NCBI RefSeq assembly: GCF_002150735.1
Contig: NZ_MUKA01000184.1
Span: 1 to 49,423, forward strand
Origin: Streptomyces africanus
GTDB lineage: Bacteria; Actinomycetota; Actinomycetes; Streptomycetales; Streptomycetaceae
Direction of reading: 5' to 3'
Length of the DNA stretch: 49,423 bases
Part shown: positions 14,123 to 23,202 of the stretch, piece after piece
How positions within the stretch are numbered: the stretch's first letter is position 1
Layout of the letters: every line of letters begins with the position of its first letter
Translations under genes and position numbers: made by a program
Notes under the pieces: generated by a model
The model's input: only the letters and a program-made list of their open reading frames with translations
Databases searched by the model: none
What the model was told of the DNA's origin: nothing

Positions 14123-15080
14123 GGGTGCCCTCCGGCACATACGGGTGGTGGCAGGCGACCGCGTTCATCATCCGCGGCAGTGCGGCGCAGGCGTCGGTGG
14201 TCCGGCCGCAGCGGGTGGCGAAGGCGCAGCCTTCGGGGAGCGCGCCGAGTTCAGGGGGCATGCCTGGGATGGGAATGAAGGCGCGGTCGGGGAGGGCCTG
14301 GAGGAGACCGCGGCTGTACGGGTGGCGAGGGCCCTGGGAGCCGAAGAAGGCGGTGGCTTCGGCGAGTTCCACTATCCGGCCCGCGTACATGACAGCCACC
14401 CGGTCGGCGATGCGTGCGGCGGCGGACAGATCGTGGGTGATGACCAGCAGGGCTCGTCCGGAGGTGTCCACGTGGTGCCGTAGCGCGTCGACCGTGTGGT
14501 CCACGAGGTCGCGGTCGAGTCCGGTGGTCGGTTCGTCAGCGAGCAGGAGGGGGGCGTCGCCGATGAGGGCGAGGGCGGTGGCAGCGCGCTGGGCAAGACC
14601 GCCTGAGAGTTCGTACGGGTAGCGGTCGAGGTGGTCGCCCGGAAACGCGGCGCGTTCGGCGGCCTCCTCAGCGGCGGAGCGCAGAGCGGCACGTCCCCGG
14701 GTGCCGGTCAGCGCGGCGACAGTCTCCTCCAGGTGGGAGCGGATCGTTCGGACGGCGGTCAGATGCGCTGCCGGGCTCTGCGGGATCAGGCCGATACGGC
14801 GTCCCCGCACCGTGCCGGCCAAGGTACGTTCGTCCACCGCCAGGAGATCGAGGTCTCCGAGGCGGGCCTCTCCTGTGGTCTGCGCGTTGCCGGGGAGCAG
14901 GCCGAGGAGGGCGGAGGCGAGGACGGACTTGCCGCATCCGCTCTCGCCGATGAGAGTCAGGCACTCGCCGACTGCCACGTCGAAGTGCGCGTCGGTGACA
15001 GCAGCCACGGTGCGTCTTCCCGGCATGAGAAAGCGCACCGACAGGCCGCGTACAGACAGGACCACAGAGCCCTCGGTCAC
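14115..15080 (-). CDS. nikD: Nickel ABC transporter ATP-binding protein NikD-like
   Basis: 321 aa. GTG at 15080 overlaps the upstream stop (GTGA); longer in-frame readings would run antisense-like through nikC and are Arg/Pro-rich. Motifs: Walker A GESGCGKSV, Q-loop LIPQSP, signature LSGGLAQR, Walker B LLLADEPTTGLD, switch His in VITHDLS. A C-terminal oligopeptide/dipeptide transporter extension follows: PRHPYSRGLLQALP and GCAFATRC with cysteines (GCAFATRCGRTTDACAALPR). It pairs with NikE to hydrolyse ATP for substrate import. Confidence 0.8.
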   Translation of the reverse strand: MTEGSVVLSVRGLSVRFLMPGRRTVAAVTDAHFDVAVGECLTLIGESGCGKSVLASALLGLLPGNAQTTGEARLGDLDLLAVDERTLAGTVRGRRIGLIPQSPAAHLTAVRTIRSHLEETVAALTGTRGRAALRSAAEEAAERAAFPGDHLDRYPYELSGGLAQRAATALALIGDAPLLLADEPTTGLDRDLVDHTVDALRHHVDTSGRALLVITHDLSAAARIADRVAVMYAGRIVELAEATAFFGSQGPRHPYSRGLLQALPDRAFIPIPGMPPELGALPEGCAFATRCGRTTDACAALPRMMNAVACHHPYVPEGTRA

Positions 15081-15964
15081 AGCGTCAGCTCCGATCGGCG
15101 GCGGGGATTGAGCCGCTCCCGCCATGCCCCGGCGAGACCGGCGACGGCGAGGGTCGGGACGATGATGAACAGGCCGGGGAAGAGAGTCGGCCACCACTGC
15201 CCGACGAGCAGTGAGCCGCGTGCCCCCTGGATGAGCGTGCCGAGGCTCGCCGTGTGCGTGGGCAGGCCGAGGCCGAGGAAGGACAGGGCTGACTCGTGCC
15301 ACATGGCGTGCGGCACCATCAGGACGGCGGCGAGCCCGGCCTGAGGCAGCACGGCGGGCAGCAGGTGGCGTACGGTCACCCGCCACCGGGAGGCGCCACC
15401 GGAGACAGCGGCGTCGATGTACGGCCGGGAGCGCAAGGACAGGACCTCGGCCCGGACGATCCGCGCGGTCGACAGCCAGTGGGTGAGCGCGACCGAGATC
15501 ACCACCGGCCAGACGCCAGGGCGGAACATGGCGACGATGAAGACGCCGAGCAGCAGGTGGGGTACGGACGAGACAGTGTCGACCAGGCGCATGATGCCGC
15601 GGTCGACCCAGCCACCCAGCGCCCCGGCGGTCGCTCCGACCGCAGTGCCGATCAGAGCCGCCGTGAGGGCCGCCGCGACGCCGACGAGCAGGGAGACCCG
15701 CAGGCCGTAGACGCAGCGCAGCAGCAGGTCGCGCCCGACGTCGTCGGTACCGAACGGGTGGGCCCAGGAGGGTGGTCGCAGCTTCGCGGCCAGGTCGACC
15801 GCCTGCTGGTCCAGTTGGACCAGCGGCGGAACCAGCAGGACCGCGAGGACGGTCACAACGGCCAACGCGGCGGAAGAACGCAGCCTGATGGTGTGGGTGG
15901 AGCGGCGACTGATGCCGTACGACCGCCACTCGCGCTCGGCTGCGGCCTCAGCCATGGGAGTCAC
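15077..15964 (-). CDS. nikC: Nickel ABC transporter permease NikC-like
   Basis: 295 aa, GTG start overlapping the nikB stop (GTGA); an ATG three codons later is possible. N-terminal cytoplasmic tail, first membrane helix (AALAVVTVLAVLLVPPLVQL), then the DppC/NikC hallmark HPFGTDDVGRDLLLRCVYGL, RVSLLVG, four more helices and the EAA-type loop DAAVSGGASRWRVTVRHLLP that contacts the ATPases. C-terminal FLGLGLPTHTASLGTLIQGA is typical of the family. Forms the membrane channel with NikB. Confidence 0.8.
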   Translation of the reverse strand: MTPMAEAAAEREWRSYGISRRSTHTIRLRSSAALAVVTVLAVLLVPPLVQLDQQAVDLAAKLRPPSWAHPFGTDDVGRDLLLRCVYGLRVSLLVGVAAALTAALIGTAVGATAGALGGWVDRGIMRLVDTVSSVPHLLLGVFIVAMFRPGVWPVVISVALTHWLSTARIVRAEVLSLRSRPYIDAAVSGGASRWRVTVRHLLPAVLPQAGLAAVLMVPHAMWHESALSFLGLGLPTHTASLGTLIQGARGSLLVGQWWPTLFPGLFIIVPTLAVAGLAGAWRERLNPRRRSELTL

Positions 15965-16953
15965 ATCTCACTGAGCTTCACCCTCGGGTCGAAGAGTCCG
16001 TACAGCAGGTCCGCGAGCATGTTTCCGATCAGGACGGCGGCAGTGGCCAGCGTGGTCAGGGCGGCGAGCAGCGGGAAGTCGACGGCGGTGGCCGCCTCCA
16101 CCGTGGCCGCCGCGATGCCCGGCCAGCTGAAGACGCTCTCCACCAGCAGGGCACCGGTGATGAGTTCGGGCGCGCGGGAGCCGATCAGCGTGAGCACCGG
16201 CAGGAGACCGGAGCGCAGGGCGTGGCCGAGCAGCACGGTGCGTTCGCTCAGGCCTCGGGCGCGGGCGCCCCGTACGGGGTCCTCGGTCAGTGCGTCGCCG
16301 ACGCCTTGGCGGACGTACAGGGTGAACCACGGGAGTTGGGAGACGGCGAGCACGCCGGCGGGCAGCACGATGTGGCTCGCGAGCTGGCCCGCGCTGACCT
16401 GTTCGCTTGCGGTGTCGGTCAGGCCGCCTGCCGGGAGTACGTCCAGTTGGAGCGCGAAGAGCCAGATGGCTAGCAGGGCGATCCAGAAGACCGGTGCGGC
16501 CTCCAGGACGTAGGCGAGTGACGTGACCGTCCGGTCGAGCCACGAGCCGGGGCGGCGGGCGGCCAGCACCCCGAGCATCGTGCCGAGCAGCACCGCGACG
16601 ACGAACGCGACCGCGCACAACAGCGTCGACCACACCAGGCGCTCGCCGATGACCTGGGCGACCGGCTGCCGCATCACGCTGGACCAGCCGAGGTCACCGG
16701 AAGCCGCGGAGGCCAGCCAGTCCCACCAGTGTGCGGTGAACGGCTCGTCGACACCGAGGTTGGATCTCAAACGGTCCAGGGTTTCCTTGTCGGCGCCCAG
16801 CGCGGCATTGCCCGCATACGCCTTGACCGGATCGAAGGGGGAGGCGGCGGCGATCGCGAACACGCCGAAGGTGACGGTGAGGAGGACGGGAAGCGCGAAC
16901 AGAGCCCGGCGTCCGGCAAGGCGGGCCATCGCTCCCCACGGCAGGGACGTCAT
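15961..16953 (-). CDS. nikB: Nickel ABC transporter permease NikB-like
   Basis: 330 aa. ATG at 16953 overlaps the nikA stop (ATGA). DppB/NikB family: N-terminal helix RALFALPVLLTVTFGVFAIA, a periplasmic loop with GVDEPFTAHWWDWLASAASG and DLGWSSVMRQPVAQVI, then helices and the EAA-type loop LTEDPVRGARARGLSERTVL. End FDPRVKLSEM is typical (YxLxDPRVRL). Six predicted membrane helices. Confidence 0.8.
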   Translation of the reverse strand: MTSLPWGAMARLAGRRALFALPVLLTVTFGVFAIAAASPFDPVKAYAGNAALGADKETLDRLRSNLGVDEPFTAHWWDWLASAASGDLGWSSVMRQPVAQVIGERLVWSTLLCAVAFVVAVLLGTMLGVLAARRPGSWLDRTVTSLAYVLEAAPVFWIALLAIWLFALQLDVLPAGGLTDTASEQVSAGQLASHIVLPAGVLAVSQLPWFTLYVRQGVGDALTEDPVRGARARGLSERTVLLGHALRSGLLPVLTLIGSRAPELITGALLVESVFSWPGIAAATVEAATAVDFPLLAALTTLATAAVLIGNMLADLLYGLFDPRVKLSEM

Positions 16954-18536
16954 CGCTTCGGCTGCCAGTCCTGGAGGTTCCACCACGGGCCGCTGGCAAA
17001 GCCGTGCTCGTGCGGTTCGATCTGTGTCGTCAGCCCCTCCCAGCGGTCGGCGAGCAGGTAGACGTGATCGATGTGGGTGAGGAAGGTATAGCCGGGGTTC
17101 GCGACCACCTCGCGCTGAAGGGTGATGTACGCGGCCTTGCGTTCGTCCGGATCGCGGCTGCGGCGGCCGGTGTCGAGGGCCTTGTCCACTGTCGCGTCGT
17201 GGTAGTGGGCCATGTTGTTGAAGCCGTCTCCGGCGACGGACGAGTGCAGCAGCGTATAGAGACCGAAGTCGGGGTCGCCGTTGCTGCCGAAGCCCGCGAG
17301 GACCGCGTCCCGGTGCATCCGCGGTTCGATGACCTCCCAGGTGGCGCTCCCCACCCGCACGTCGATGCCGGCCTTCCCGGCATCGGAGGCGTAGGCGAGA
17401 GCGTGGTCCTGACGGACCTTGTCGCCCGCCGGGAAGAGCAGGGTGAACGAAGCCCGCCTGCCGTCCTTGACGCGGATGCCGTCCGCGCCGGGTGTCCAGC
17501 CCGCCTGGTTCAGGATCCGCCGGGCCTTACCGAGGTCCTGGGAGCGTTCGAGGCCCTTGGCGAACCAGGGGTCGTCCACGGGCAGGGGCCCGTACGCAGG
17601 CCGGCCTGCGCCGTCGAGGATCTTGTCCACCATCGCCCGGCGGTCCACGGCGGCGTCGAGGGCCTGGCGGATCGCGCGGTCGCCGGTGACCTTGTTCGCC
17701 GCAGGAAGGGTGACGGTGCGGAAGTCGTAGGACTTCGCGTCGTAGGTCTTCTTGTCCTTGTCGTTCCTGAAGGTGGCGGCGAGATTGGGCGGGAGGATCG
17801 CGCCGTCCAGGTCGCCGGAGCGCAGTCGTGTGGCGCGTACGTCGTCGTCCTCGACGATCGCCATGGTGACCGTCTTCACCTTCGGTACGCCGCCCCAGTA
17901 GTGCGGGTTGGCCTTGAAGATGAGCTTTTCGCCCTTGCGCCAGTCGGCCAGGACGTAGGGGCCGGTGCCGATCGGCTTGGTGTTGAAGGATCCGGTGTTG
18001 GGGTCCTGCTTCCCCGCGATGTGCTCCGGGACGACGGGCAGGACGGTGCGGCCGGCGAAGGGCGCGTAGGGGTACTTGAGCGTGAAGACGACCTTGTCGT
18101 CGCCGTCGGCCCGTACCTCCTTGATCGCGTCCAGTTCGCTGCGGGAGGCGTTGTTGGTTCTGCTGTCGAGGATCGTCCGGTAGGTGAACACCACGTCGGC
18201 GGAGGTCAGTTGCTCACCGTCGCTGAACCTGACCCCCTTGCGCAGGGTGTAGGTGTACGTGCGGCCGGCATTGCTGATCTCGGGCAGCGCCTTGGCCAGC
18301 GCGGGCCGCAGCTTCAGGTCGGCGTCCCGGGCGATCAGGCCATCGAAGATCTTGGAGTTTCCGTCCTTGCCGTAACCGAGCAGTGGGTTGAGCGTGGCCG
18401 GCTCGGCGGTGATGCCGATCACCACGGTGTCGGCGGATCCGCCGTGGCCTGCTCCGCCGCCGGGTGCCGAGCATGCGGCCGCCGTGATGACCGCCGCCGT
18501 CGTGACGGCAGCGCCTCGTATGCGTAGGGCCGTCAT
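16950..18536 (-). CDS. nikA: Nickel ABC transporter substrate-binding lipoprotein NikA-like
   Basis: 528 aa. ATG at 18536 behind GGGAGGATC. Signal peptide with a lipobox-like end at Cys22 (VITAAAC), so membrane-anchored on the outside. Family 5 solute-binding protein: AEPATLNPLLGYGKDGNSKI, LRKGVRFSDGEQLTSADVVF, GTGPYVLADWRKGEKLIFKA and NPHYWGG in the normal order. By sequence alone it could bind peptides or nickel. The Nur-box-like site upstream and the order A-B-C-D-E favour nickel, as in the Nur-controlled nikABCDE genes of Streptomyces coelicolor. First gene of an operon with all junctions overlapping. Confidence 0.75.
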   Translation of the reverse strand: MTALRIRGAAVTTAAVITAAACSAPGGGAGHGGSADTVVIGITAEPATLNPLLGYGKDGNSKIFDGLIARDADLKLRPALAKALPEISNAGRTYTYTLRKGVRFSDGEQLTSADVVFTYRTILDSRTNNASRSELDAIKEVRADGDDKVVFTLKYPYAPFAGRTVLPVVPEHIAGKQDPNTGSFNTKPIGTGPYVLADWRKGEKLIFKANPHYWGGVPKVKTVTMAIVEDDDVRATRLRSGDLDGAILPPNLAATFRNDKDKKTYDAKSYDFRTVTLPAANKVTGDRAIRQALDAAVDRRAMVDKILDGAGRPAYGPLPVDDPWFAKGLERSQDLGKARRILNQAGWTPGADGIRVKDGRRASFTLLFPAGDKVRQDHALAYASDAGKAGIDVRVGSATWEVIEPRMHRDAVLAGFGSNGDPDFGLYTLLHSSVAGDGFNNMAHYHDATVDKALDTGRRSRDPDERKAAYITLQREVVANPGYTFLTHIDHVYLLADRWEGLTTQIEPHEHGFASGPWWNLQDWQPKR

Positions 18537-18579
18537 GATCCTCCCGCCCTCGTCTCCTCTTATTGCGCTGATCAAGTTA

Positions 18580-18596
18580 TTGCATATCAATTGCAA
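18580..18596. promoter_or_regulatory. Nur-box-like operator upstream of nikA
   Basis: TTGCAT-ATCAA-TTGCAA, 44 bp before the nikA start. It matches the published Streptomyces Nur box tTGCaa-N5-ttGCAA at 11 of 12 positions. Nur is a Fur-family repressor that binds with nickel. The site is in an AT-rich island of an otherwise GC-rich region, between the end of the biosynthetic operon (18618) and nikA. It should shut off nik transcription when nickel is plentiful. Confidence 0.75.
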
Positions 18597-18617
18597 TTAG
18601 AAGAGGGAGCTGCGGGA

Positions 18618-19727
18618 TCACAGCCCCTTGAAGAAGTGCGAGGTGGCGACGAGCACCGTGTACTCCGTGGCTTCGATCGTCCCCTCGGCCCGCAACCGGT
18701 CGTACGCGGCGAACACGGTCACACTGCTGCGCTCCCAGACGTGGCCTCCTCCGCAGAGTCGGGCGAACCACTCGTCCGCCACATCCGGGGAAACCACCAC
18801 CGCGGTGCCGTTGGAGAGGGTGGCCGCGCGGTGGGCCTGAACGGTCGTGGTGTGCCCGGCGATCGAGTGCAGCCGCCCGGTGTCACCGGGGAAGTGGCCG
18901 GTGACGGGCGCCCCGTCCAGTACCGCGGCGAGGCGGGGAATGGGTTCCACGAGGTGGAGTCGGGGCATGGGCATGGCACGTAGTTCGCACAGGTCGTGGA
19001 AGCCCCGGTAGACGCCCCAGGCCAGGTCTCCCCTACAGGTGGGCAGCACGACATGGCGGACTTCTGCGGATGCCTGGTCGGCGATCTCCCAGGCGATGCG
19101 TTTGTACCCCTCGATGCCGATCGGATGGCAGCCCACGAAGGGATCGGCGATGTTCGACACGGCCAGCGTGTCCGGTTTCGTGGCCAGGTCACGGATCAAT
19201 CCGACGCGTTCCCGGTCGGTGTCGAAAAGGCGGAGGTCCGTCCCCAGGGCGGACAACTGTTCACGCGTCCCTTCCGGGAGCCGGGTGTACCCCGCGACCG
19301 TGCAGTGCAGCCCCGCTGCGGCAGCGTACGCGCCGAGCGCGATCCCCGCATTGCCGGACGAGCCGATGGCGACCCTCTCGTACCCGGATGCGGCGGCGTG
19401 GGCCACAACCATCGCCGCGAACCGGTCCTTGTGGGATCCCGTGGGGTTCGCTGCCTCGTTCTTGACGGACGCGTTCTCCAGCCAGGGCAGCCGCAACAGC
19501 GGTGTGCCACCGTCGCCCAGGGCGGGAGTGTTCCGGTACGGCAGCCGGTCCGCCAAGGTCTGAGCGCTGTCGTCGTACACGCAGAACAGGTTGGAGTTGC
19601 GCCGGGCCGCGTCACACGCGGGGCAGCCCAGGGGGAGGTCCTCCACCGGGTAGCGGGCCGAGCACTGCAGGCACTCCAGACCGCTCAGCGTGGGCGACCG
19701 GACGAACTCCGGGCGGGTATACGTCAC
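18618..19727 (-). CDS. Threonine-synthase-like PLP enzyme
   Basis: 369 aa. GTG at 19727 overlaps the upstream stop (GTGA) and follows GGAGG. N-terminal zinc-ribbon-like module with C19-x2-C22 and C35-x2-C38 (LECLQCS, GCPACD), then a fold-type II PLP domain. NPTGSHKDRFAA carries the Schiff-base Lys100, and AIGSSGNAGIALGAYAAAAG is the phosphate-binding/Asn loop. Classical threonine synthase turns O-phosphohomoserine into threonine; relatives in clusters do beta- or gamma-replacements or eliminations. As the last gene of the operon it may act on O-phosphothreonine or another phospho-amino acid made upstream, which is inference. The C-terminus ends TVLVATSHFFKGL, as in true threonine synthases. 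Confidence 0.75.
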   Translation of the reverse strand: MTYTRPEFVRSPTLSGLECLQCSARYPVEDLPLGCPACDAARRNSNLFCVYDDSAQTLADRLPYRNTPALGDGGTPLLRLPWLENASVKNEAANPTGSHKDRFAAMVVAHAAASGYERVAIGSSGNAGIALGAYAAAAGLHCTVAGYTRLPEGTREQLSALGTDLRLFDTDRERVGLIRDLATKPDTLAVSNIADPFVGCHPIGIEGYKRIAWEIADQASAEVRHVVLPTCRGDLAWGVYRGFHDLCELRAMPMPRLHLVEPIPRLAAVLDGAPVTGHFPGDTGRLHSIAGHTTTVQAHRAATLSNGTAVVVSPDVADEWFARLCGGGHVWERSSVTVFAAYDRLRAEGTIEATEYTVLVATSHFFKGL

Positions 19728-20845
19728 GACAACCTCCGCGAGTCGGCCCCGGCCCGGTCTGCTCGGTGCACGAGGTCCCGCAGGAGCGCGGCGACCTCGT
19801 CGGGCGTGAACTCCATCGCGTTCTCTCCCACGCACACCTCGAAGGAGCAGTGGCCGTCGTGCGGTGAGGTCCGCAGACGCAGGAACAACTGGATACCGTG
19901 CTCCCGGAGGATCTCCTGCGCGGCCTGCTCGGTCGCCTCCGGGGCGGCGGGCACGTGAATGTGGAACAACGGTGTCTGTGGCGGATCGGGCACCACGTGG
20001 ACGACTCCGTCGGCGCGCAGTGCGGCGGCGATCGCCACGGCGTGGTCCCGGAAGGCGGGCATCCGGTGTGCCACGGTGTCGAGACCGACCAGGGCGGCCG
20101 CGGCCAGTGGCCATGCGTCGTCGACGGTGCCGCCGAGCCGCTGCCGCCACACGGCGGCCTCCCCGATGGTCCGGGCGTCGGACGCCAGAATCGCGCCGCG
20201 GATCCCTTCCAGGCCCTTGTAGAGCGAGACGTAGACGGTGTCGAAGAGCGCCGCGATCTGGGCGTGCGGACGCCCGTAGAAGGGCTGGGCTTCCCACAAC
20301 CTGGCACCGTCCAGGTGGACCGCCGCACCGCGCTGCCGGGCCCATGCGATCTGCGCCAGCAGGTCGTCCCACGAGGGCAGTTGACCGCCGATGTCGCGCT
20401 GAGGCAGTTCCAGGAGCAAGGCAGCGAGGGGATCCGCAACTCCGGCCAGGTCGGCCGTCTGGAGGAGGCGGTGGCGGTCGCCCACCGGCCGGAACCGCAG
20501 CCCGTGCACCACCGCGTACCCCTGCTCCTCCCAGACCTCCAGATGCGTCTGGGGATGGGCGGCGAACGTGCGGCGTCCGCGTCGCTCGGCATGGATCCGC
20601 AACGCCACCTGTTGCGCCATCGTCCCCGTGGGAAACAGCAGGGCGGCCTCGGTGCCGATCAGCCCGCGCATCCTGCGTTCCAGCTCGGCGACCGGGTCCT
20701 CGGGCAGGCTGTCCTCCGGCAGCGCCTCGAGCATCGCGCGCAGTACCCGCTGCGGCGTCCTGCGCAGCGGGGCGTGCAGGGACAGCGAACGGGTGATGCC
20801 CGCGACGTTCCTGCTGCGATCCGGCAGCGTTTCGGTTCTCTTCAC
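19724..20845 (-). CDS. Threonine-aldolase/beta-eliminating-lyase-like PLP enzyme (1)
   Basis: 373 aa, GTG at 20845 overlapping the acylase stop (GTGA). Fold-type I PLP enzyme: PTGTMAQQVALRIHAERRGR (cofactor phosphate loop, ~72-91), HLDGARLWEAQPFYG (177-191, the aldolase HxDGAR signature) and VYVSLYKGLEGIRGAIL with Schiff-base Lys210. The segment LPEDSLPEDPVAELERRMRG replaces the usual GDDVYGEDPT of threonine aldolases, and there is a long N-terminal extension. It may be specialised, for example cleaving or forming a beta-hydroxy or beta-substituted amino acid. It differs clearly from the second aldolase-like enzyme at 38850-39929, so the two are not a recent duplication. Confidence 0.75.
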   Translation of the reverse strand: MKRTETLPDRSRNVAGITRSLSLHAPLRRTPQRVLRAMLEALPEDSLPEDPVAELERRMRGLIGTEAALLFPTGTMAQQVALRIHAERRGRRTFAAHPQTHLEVWEEQGYAVVHGLRFRPVGDRHRLLQTADLAGVADPLAALLLELPQRDIGGQLPSWDDLLAQIAWARQRGAAVHLDGARLWEAQPFYGRPHAQIAALFDTVYVSLYKGLEGIRGAILASDARTIGEAAVWRQRLGGTVDDAWPLAAAALVGLDTVAHRMPAFRDHAVAIAAALRADGVVHVVPDPPQTPLFHIHVPAAPEATEQAAQEILREHGIQLFLRLRTSPHDGHCSFEVCVGENAMEFTPDEVAALLRDLVHRADRAGADSRRLS

Positions 20846-23202
20846 GCGGTTCCTCCTCGGCGGGGGCGCAGCGACAGCAGGCGAGCTGTCCCTGCCGTCG
20901 GCCCTTCCAGGGGGACCGGATACAGCCGGCCCGCGGCGTGGACAGGTGTCTGGTCCTTATAGTGCCGCGAGCGCGGGTGTCCTGAACTGCCGTGTCGCAG
21001 CACGTCCCACAGCCGGGGACCGTCCGGCCGCAGTTCGGCGACGAATCGCCAGGGAGCCCCTTCCACGACCGTTCCCTGCCTGTCGGGCGTCATCAGACAG
21101 ACGGAGTGCCCGCTTCCGCCGACCGGAGTGGTGGCCCCGCCGAACAGCGCGCTCAAGCCGGGTACCGCCCGCGCCAGCGCGTGCCGGTCACCGACCCGGT
21201 GCACGAGGTCGTAGCGCCAGTGCGCCGGGTTGTCGCCCTGTTCCTCGGCGATCCAGGCCGCGGCCTCGGCGAGCGCGTAACCCACGACCGCCGGAAGCGG
21301 TTCGTCCTCGCCCAGTCGCTGCCTGGCTTCGGGACTGGTGAGGAGATGGTCGACCTGGAGGGTTATGTCGGGCATCGCCGTGGCCAAGTCTGCTCCGAGC
21401 CGATCGTAGACCCAACGGTCTGTCAGTTTCTGCAGGAGGCGGAAGAAGACCAGTGGCGCGGCCAGGTGGCCGTGGTCATGCCCGTCCCAGTCCGCCAGCA
21501 GCCGGTGGCAGGCCGCCACGAGCGGCGCGGCAGGGGGGGCCTCGTCCAGCGCGGTGAGCAGCGTCGGCAGCACTCTTCTGGCCCTACCGTTGGACACGTC
21601 CCCCTGCCATGTGCCGCACGCCTCGGCGGTGATCGCACTCGCCGTGGTGATCAGCTCCTCGATCCGCTCGGCCCGGTACGGGGCGACCCAGTCGGCCCCG
21701 ACATCCACCGGGGCGTCGTCGGGCAGCATCTTGTGGTTGGCCGAGACGACGTATCCCCGCTCCGGATCGGTGTCCTCAGGGAGGTCGTCGAAGTCCAGAA
21801 AGCTCTTCCAGGACGCCGCCGCCTGCGCATGCTCTGCTGGGGCGCGTCCGCTGCCGGCGACCCGTGCGGGCACGCGCCCGGCGGTCTTGACGGAGATGGT
21901 GCCGTCCTGGCAGGCCCAGATGACATTGAGCACCGGCACCCCGAATCCCCGCAGGACGTCGCGGAAGTCGCCAGGTCCGTCCGCCCGCCACATCGACTGA
22001 CAGCAGGCGATTTCCACCGACGGCTCGAAACCGCTCCAGAACAGGCCGTACCGGGCCTCTGTGCCGGAGGCAGGCGGATCCAGTTCGACATACCCATGTC
22101 CGCCGGATGCCCGTACGGTGACGGAGCCCTTGCCGCGGACCGTGACCGCGCTGTCCTCCCGCCACGACTCTGCCGGGTCAGGATCGGGCGGCAGGACGCA
22201 CAGGTCCTGGGTGTCGATGGTGGAGTTGGTGATGCCCCAGGCCAGACGACGGTTGGCGCCGGCGATCAGACCGGGCACGCCGGGCACGGTGACGCCGTAG
22301 CCGAGGTCGCCGGGCTCGTCCCGACCGGTGATGCCCAGGCCCATCTGGTACCACAGGCTCGGCTGGGTGAAGGGCACATGTGGGTCGTTGGCCAGGATCG
22401 GATGGCCCGAGGCGGTGAGTGTGCCGGACACGGCCCAGGCGTTCGACCCGATCGGATGCTCGCCATCCAACAGCCCGTCGAGCCAGCGCCGGGACTCCCG
22501 CGGCAGCGAGCCGATGGCCGGGGGCGGGAGGGGTGCGCCACCCCTCGACACAGTGCTCCCACGACCTCGTACCGTCACCGGTCCGTCCGCCGGGTACCTG
22601 GGTTCGGCGAACGCGGGCAGATACTCGGGGCACTCACTGGCCAACCGGGCTCGGAACACCTCGTTCTTGATGTTCACCGCGAGGTCGAAGCCCAGGTACT
22701 TCACGATGAGGATCGAATCCAGCGGGGTCCACGGGTCGGGGCCGTACCGCAACAGGAGGAACTCCACCGGGAGGCCGCCCCGCCGCCGCATCCGGCGGAT
22801 CGCGGCGTTGACACCGGCGCTGAAGGCAGCGAGCGCCGCACGATGCTCCGGACCCAGCAGACGCTCGGACAGCCGCGCGACCCGGGTCAGCGCCAGCTTG
22901 CGGGCCCGTATGTCCTCCTGCTCCGTCACGGCACCGAACACCTCGGACAACCGGCCCCGGGCCCGACGCCGCAGCACGTCCATCTGCCACAGCCGGTCCT
23001 GGGCCTGGGCGAAGCCCGCGGCGAAGTACAGATCGACGTCGTTGTCCGACTCGGCCCACGGCACCCCGCGTTCGTCACGCCGGATCGTGGCCCCCCGCGC
23101 CAGTCCCGGAAGCCTCAGGGACCCACGGTCTGTGTGAGCCCAGCGGCTGGGCAGGGCCGCCAGTGAGAGTCCGTAGCGCACCAGGCGGTCACGCCGGCTC
23201 AC
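20842..23202 (-). CDS. Penicillin-acylase-family Ntn hydrolase
   Basis: 786 aa. GTG at 23202 follows GGAGG and overlaps the MFS gene's end by 14 bp; extending further upstream would only read through that gene in the wrong frame. Alpha-chain region: RDERGVPWAESDNDVDLYFA and AGFAQAQDRLWQMDVLRRRA (the classic A-QDR-WQM motif). The autoprocessing site is GSNAWAVSG with nucleophile Ser at ~251, followed by HPILANDPHVPFTQPSLWYQ. Full-length two-chain precursor. I see no convincing signal peptide, unlike periplasmic acylases. Relatives such as PvdQ or ZmaM-type peptidases remove acyl groups from non-ribosomal precursors. With the FAAL protein in the same operon, deacylation of the lipopeptide is the natural inference. 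Confidence 0.8.
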   Translation of the reverse strand: MSRRDRLVRYGLSLAALPSRWAHTDRGSLRLPGLARGATIRRDERGVPWAESDNDVDLYFAAGFAQAQDRLWQMDVLRRRARGRLSEVFGAVTEQEDIRARKLALTRVARLSERLLGPEHRAALAAFSAGVNAAIRRMRRRGGLPVEFLLLRYGPDPWTPLDSILIVKYLGFDLAVNIKNEVFRARLASECPEYLPAFAEPRYPADGPVTVRGRGSTVSRGGAPLPPPAIGSLPRESRRWLDGLLDGEHPIGSNAWAVSGTLTASGHPILANDPHVPFTQPSLWYQMGLGITGRDEPGDLGYGVTVPGVPGLIAGANRRLAWGITNSTIDTQDLCVLPPDPDPAESWREDSAVTVRGKGSVTVRASGGHGYVELDPPASGTEARYGLFWSGFEPSVEIACCQSMWRADGPGDFRDVLRGFGVPVLNVIWACQDGTISVKTAGRVPARVAGSGRAPAEHAQAAASWKSFLDFDDLPEDTDPERGYVVSANHKMLPDDAPVDVGADWVAPYRAERIEELITTASAITAEACGTWQGDVSNGRARRVLPTLLTALDEAPPAAPLVAACHRLLADWDGHDHGHLAAPLVFFRLLQKLTDRWVYDRLGADLATAMPDITLQVDHLLTSPEARQRLGEDEPLPAVVGYALAEAAAWIAEEQGDNPAHWRYDLVHRVGDRHALARAVPGLSALFGGATTPVGGSGHSVCLMTPDRQGTVVEGAPWRFVAELRPDGPRLWDVLRHGSSGHPRSRHYKDQTPVHAAGRLYPVPLEGPTAGTARLLSLRPRRGGTA

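Noticed and set aside
14115..15929. A longer, 604-codon version of nikD starting at 15929
   Set aside because: The extra 283 residues are an Arg/Pro-rich out-of-frame reading of nikC. The GTG at 15080 overlaps the nikC stop as at all other junctions of this operon.
17004..18527. A 507-codon plus frame opposite nikA
   Set aside because: nikA has a lipoprotein signal and all solute-binding-protein motifs on the minus strand; the plus frame is a shadow.
20992..23166. A 724-codon plus-strand frame over the acylase gene
   Set aside because: The minus strand carries a complete Ntn hydrolase with its nucleophile and flanking motifs; the plus frame has no family features.
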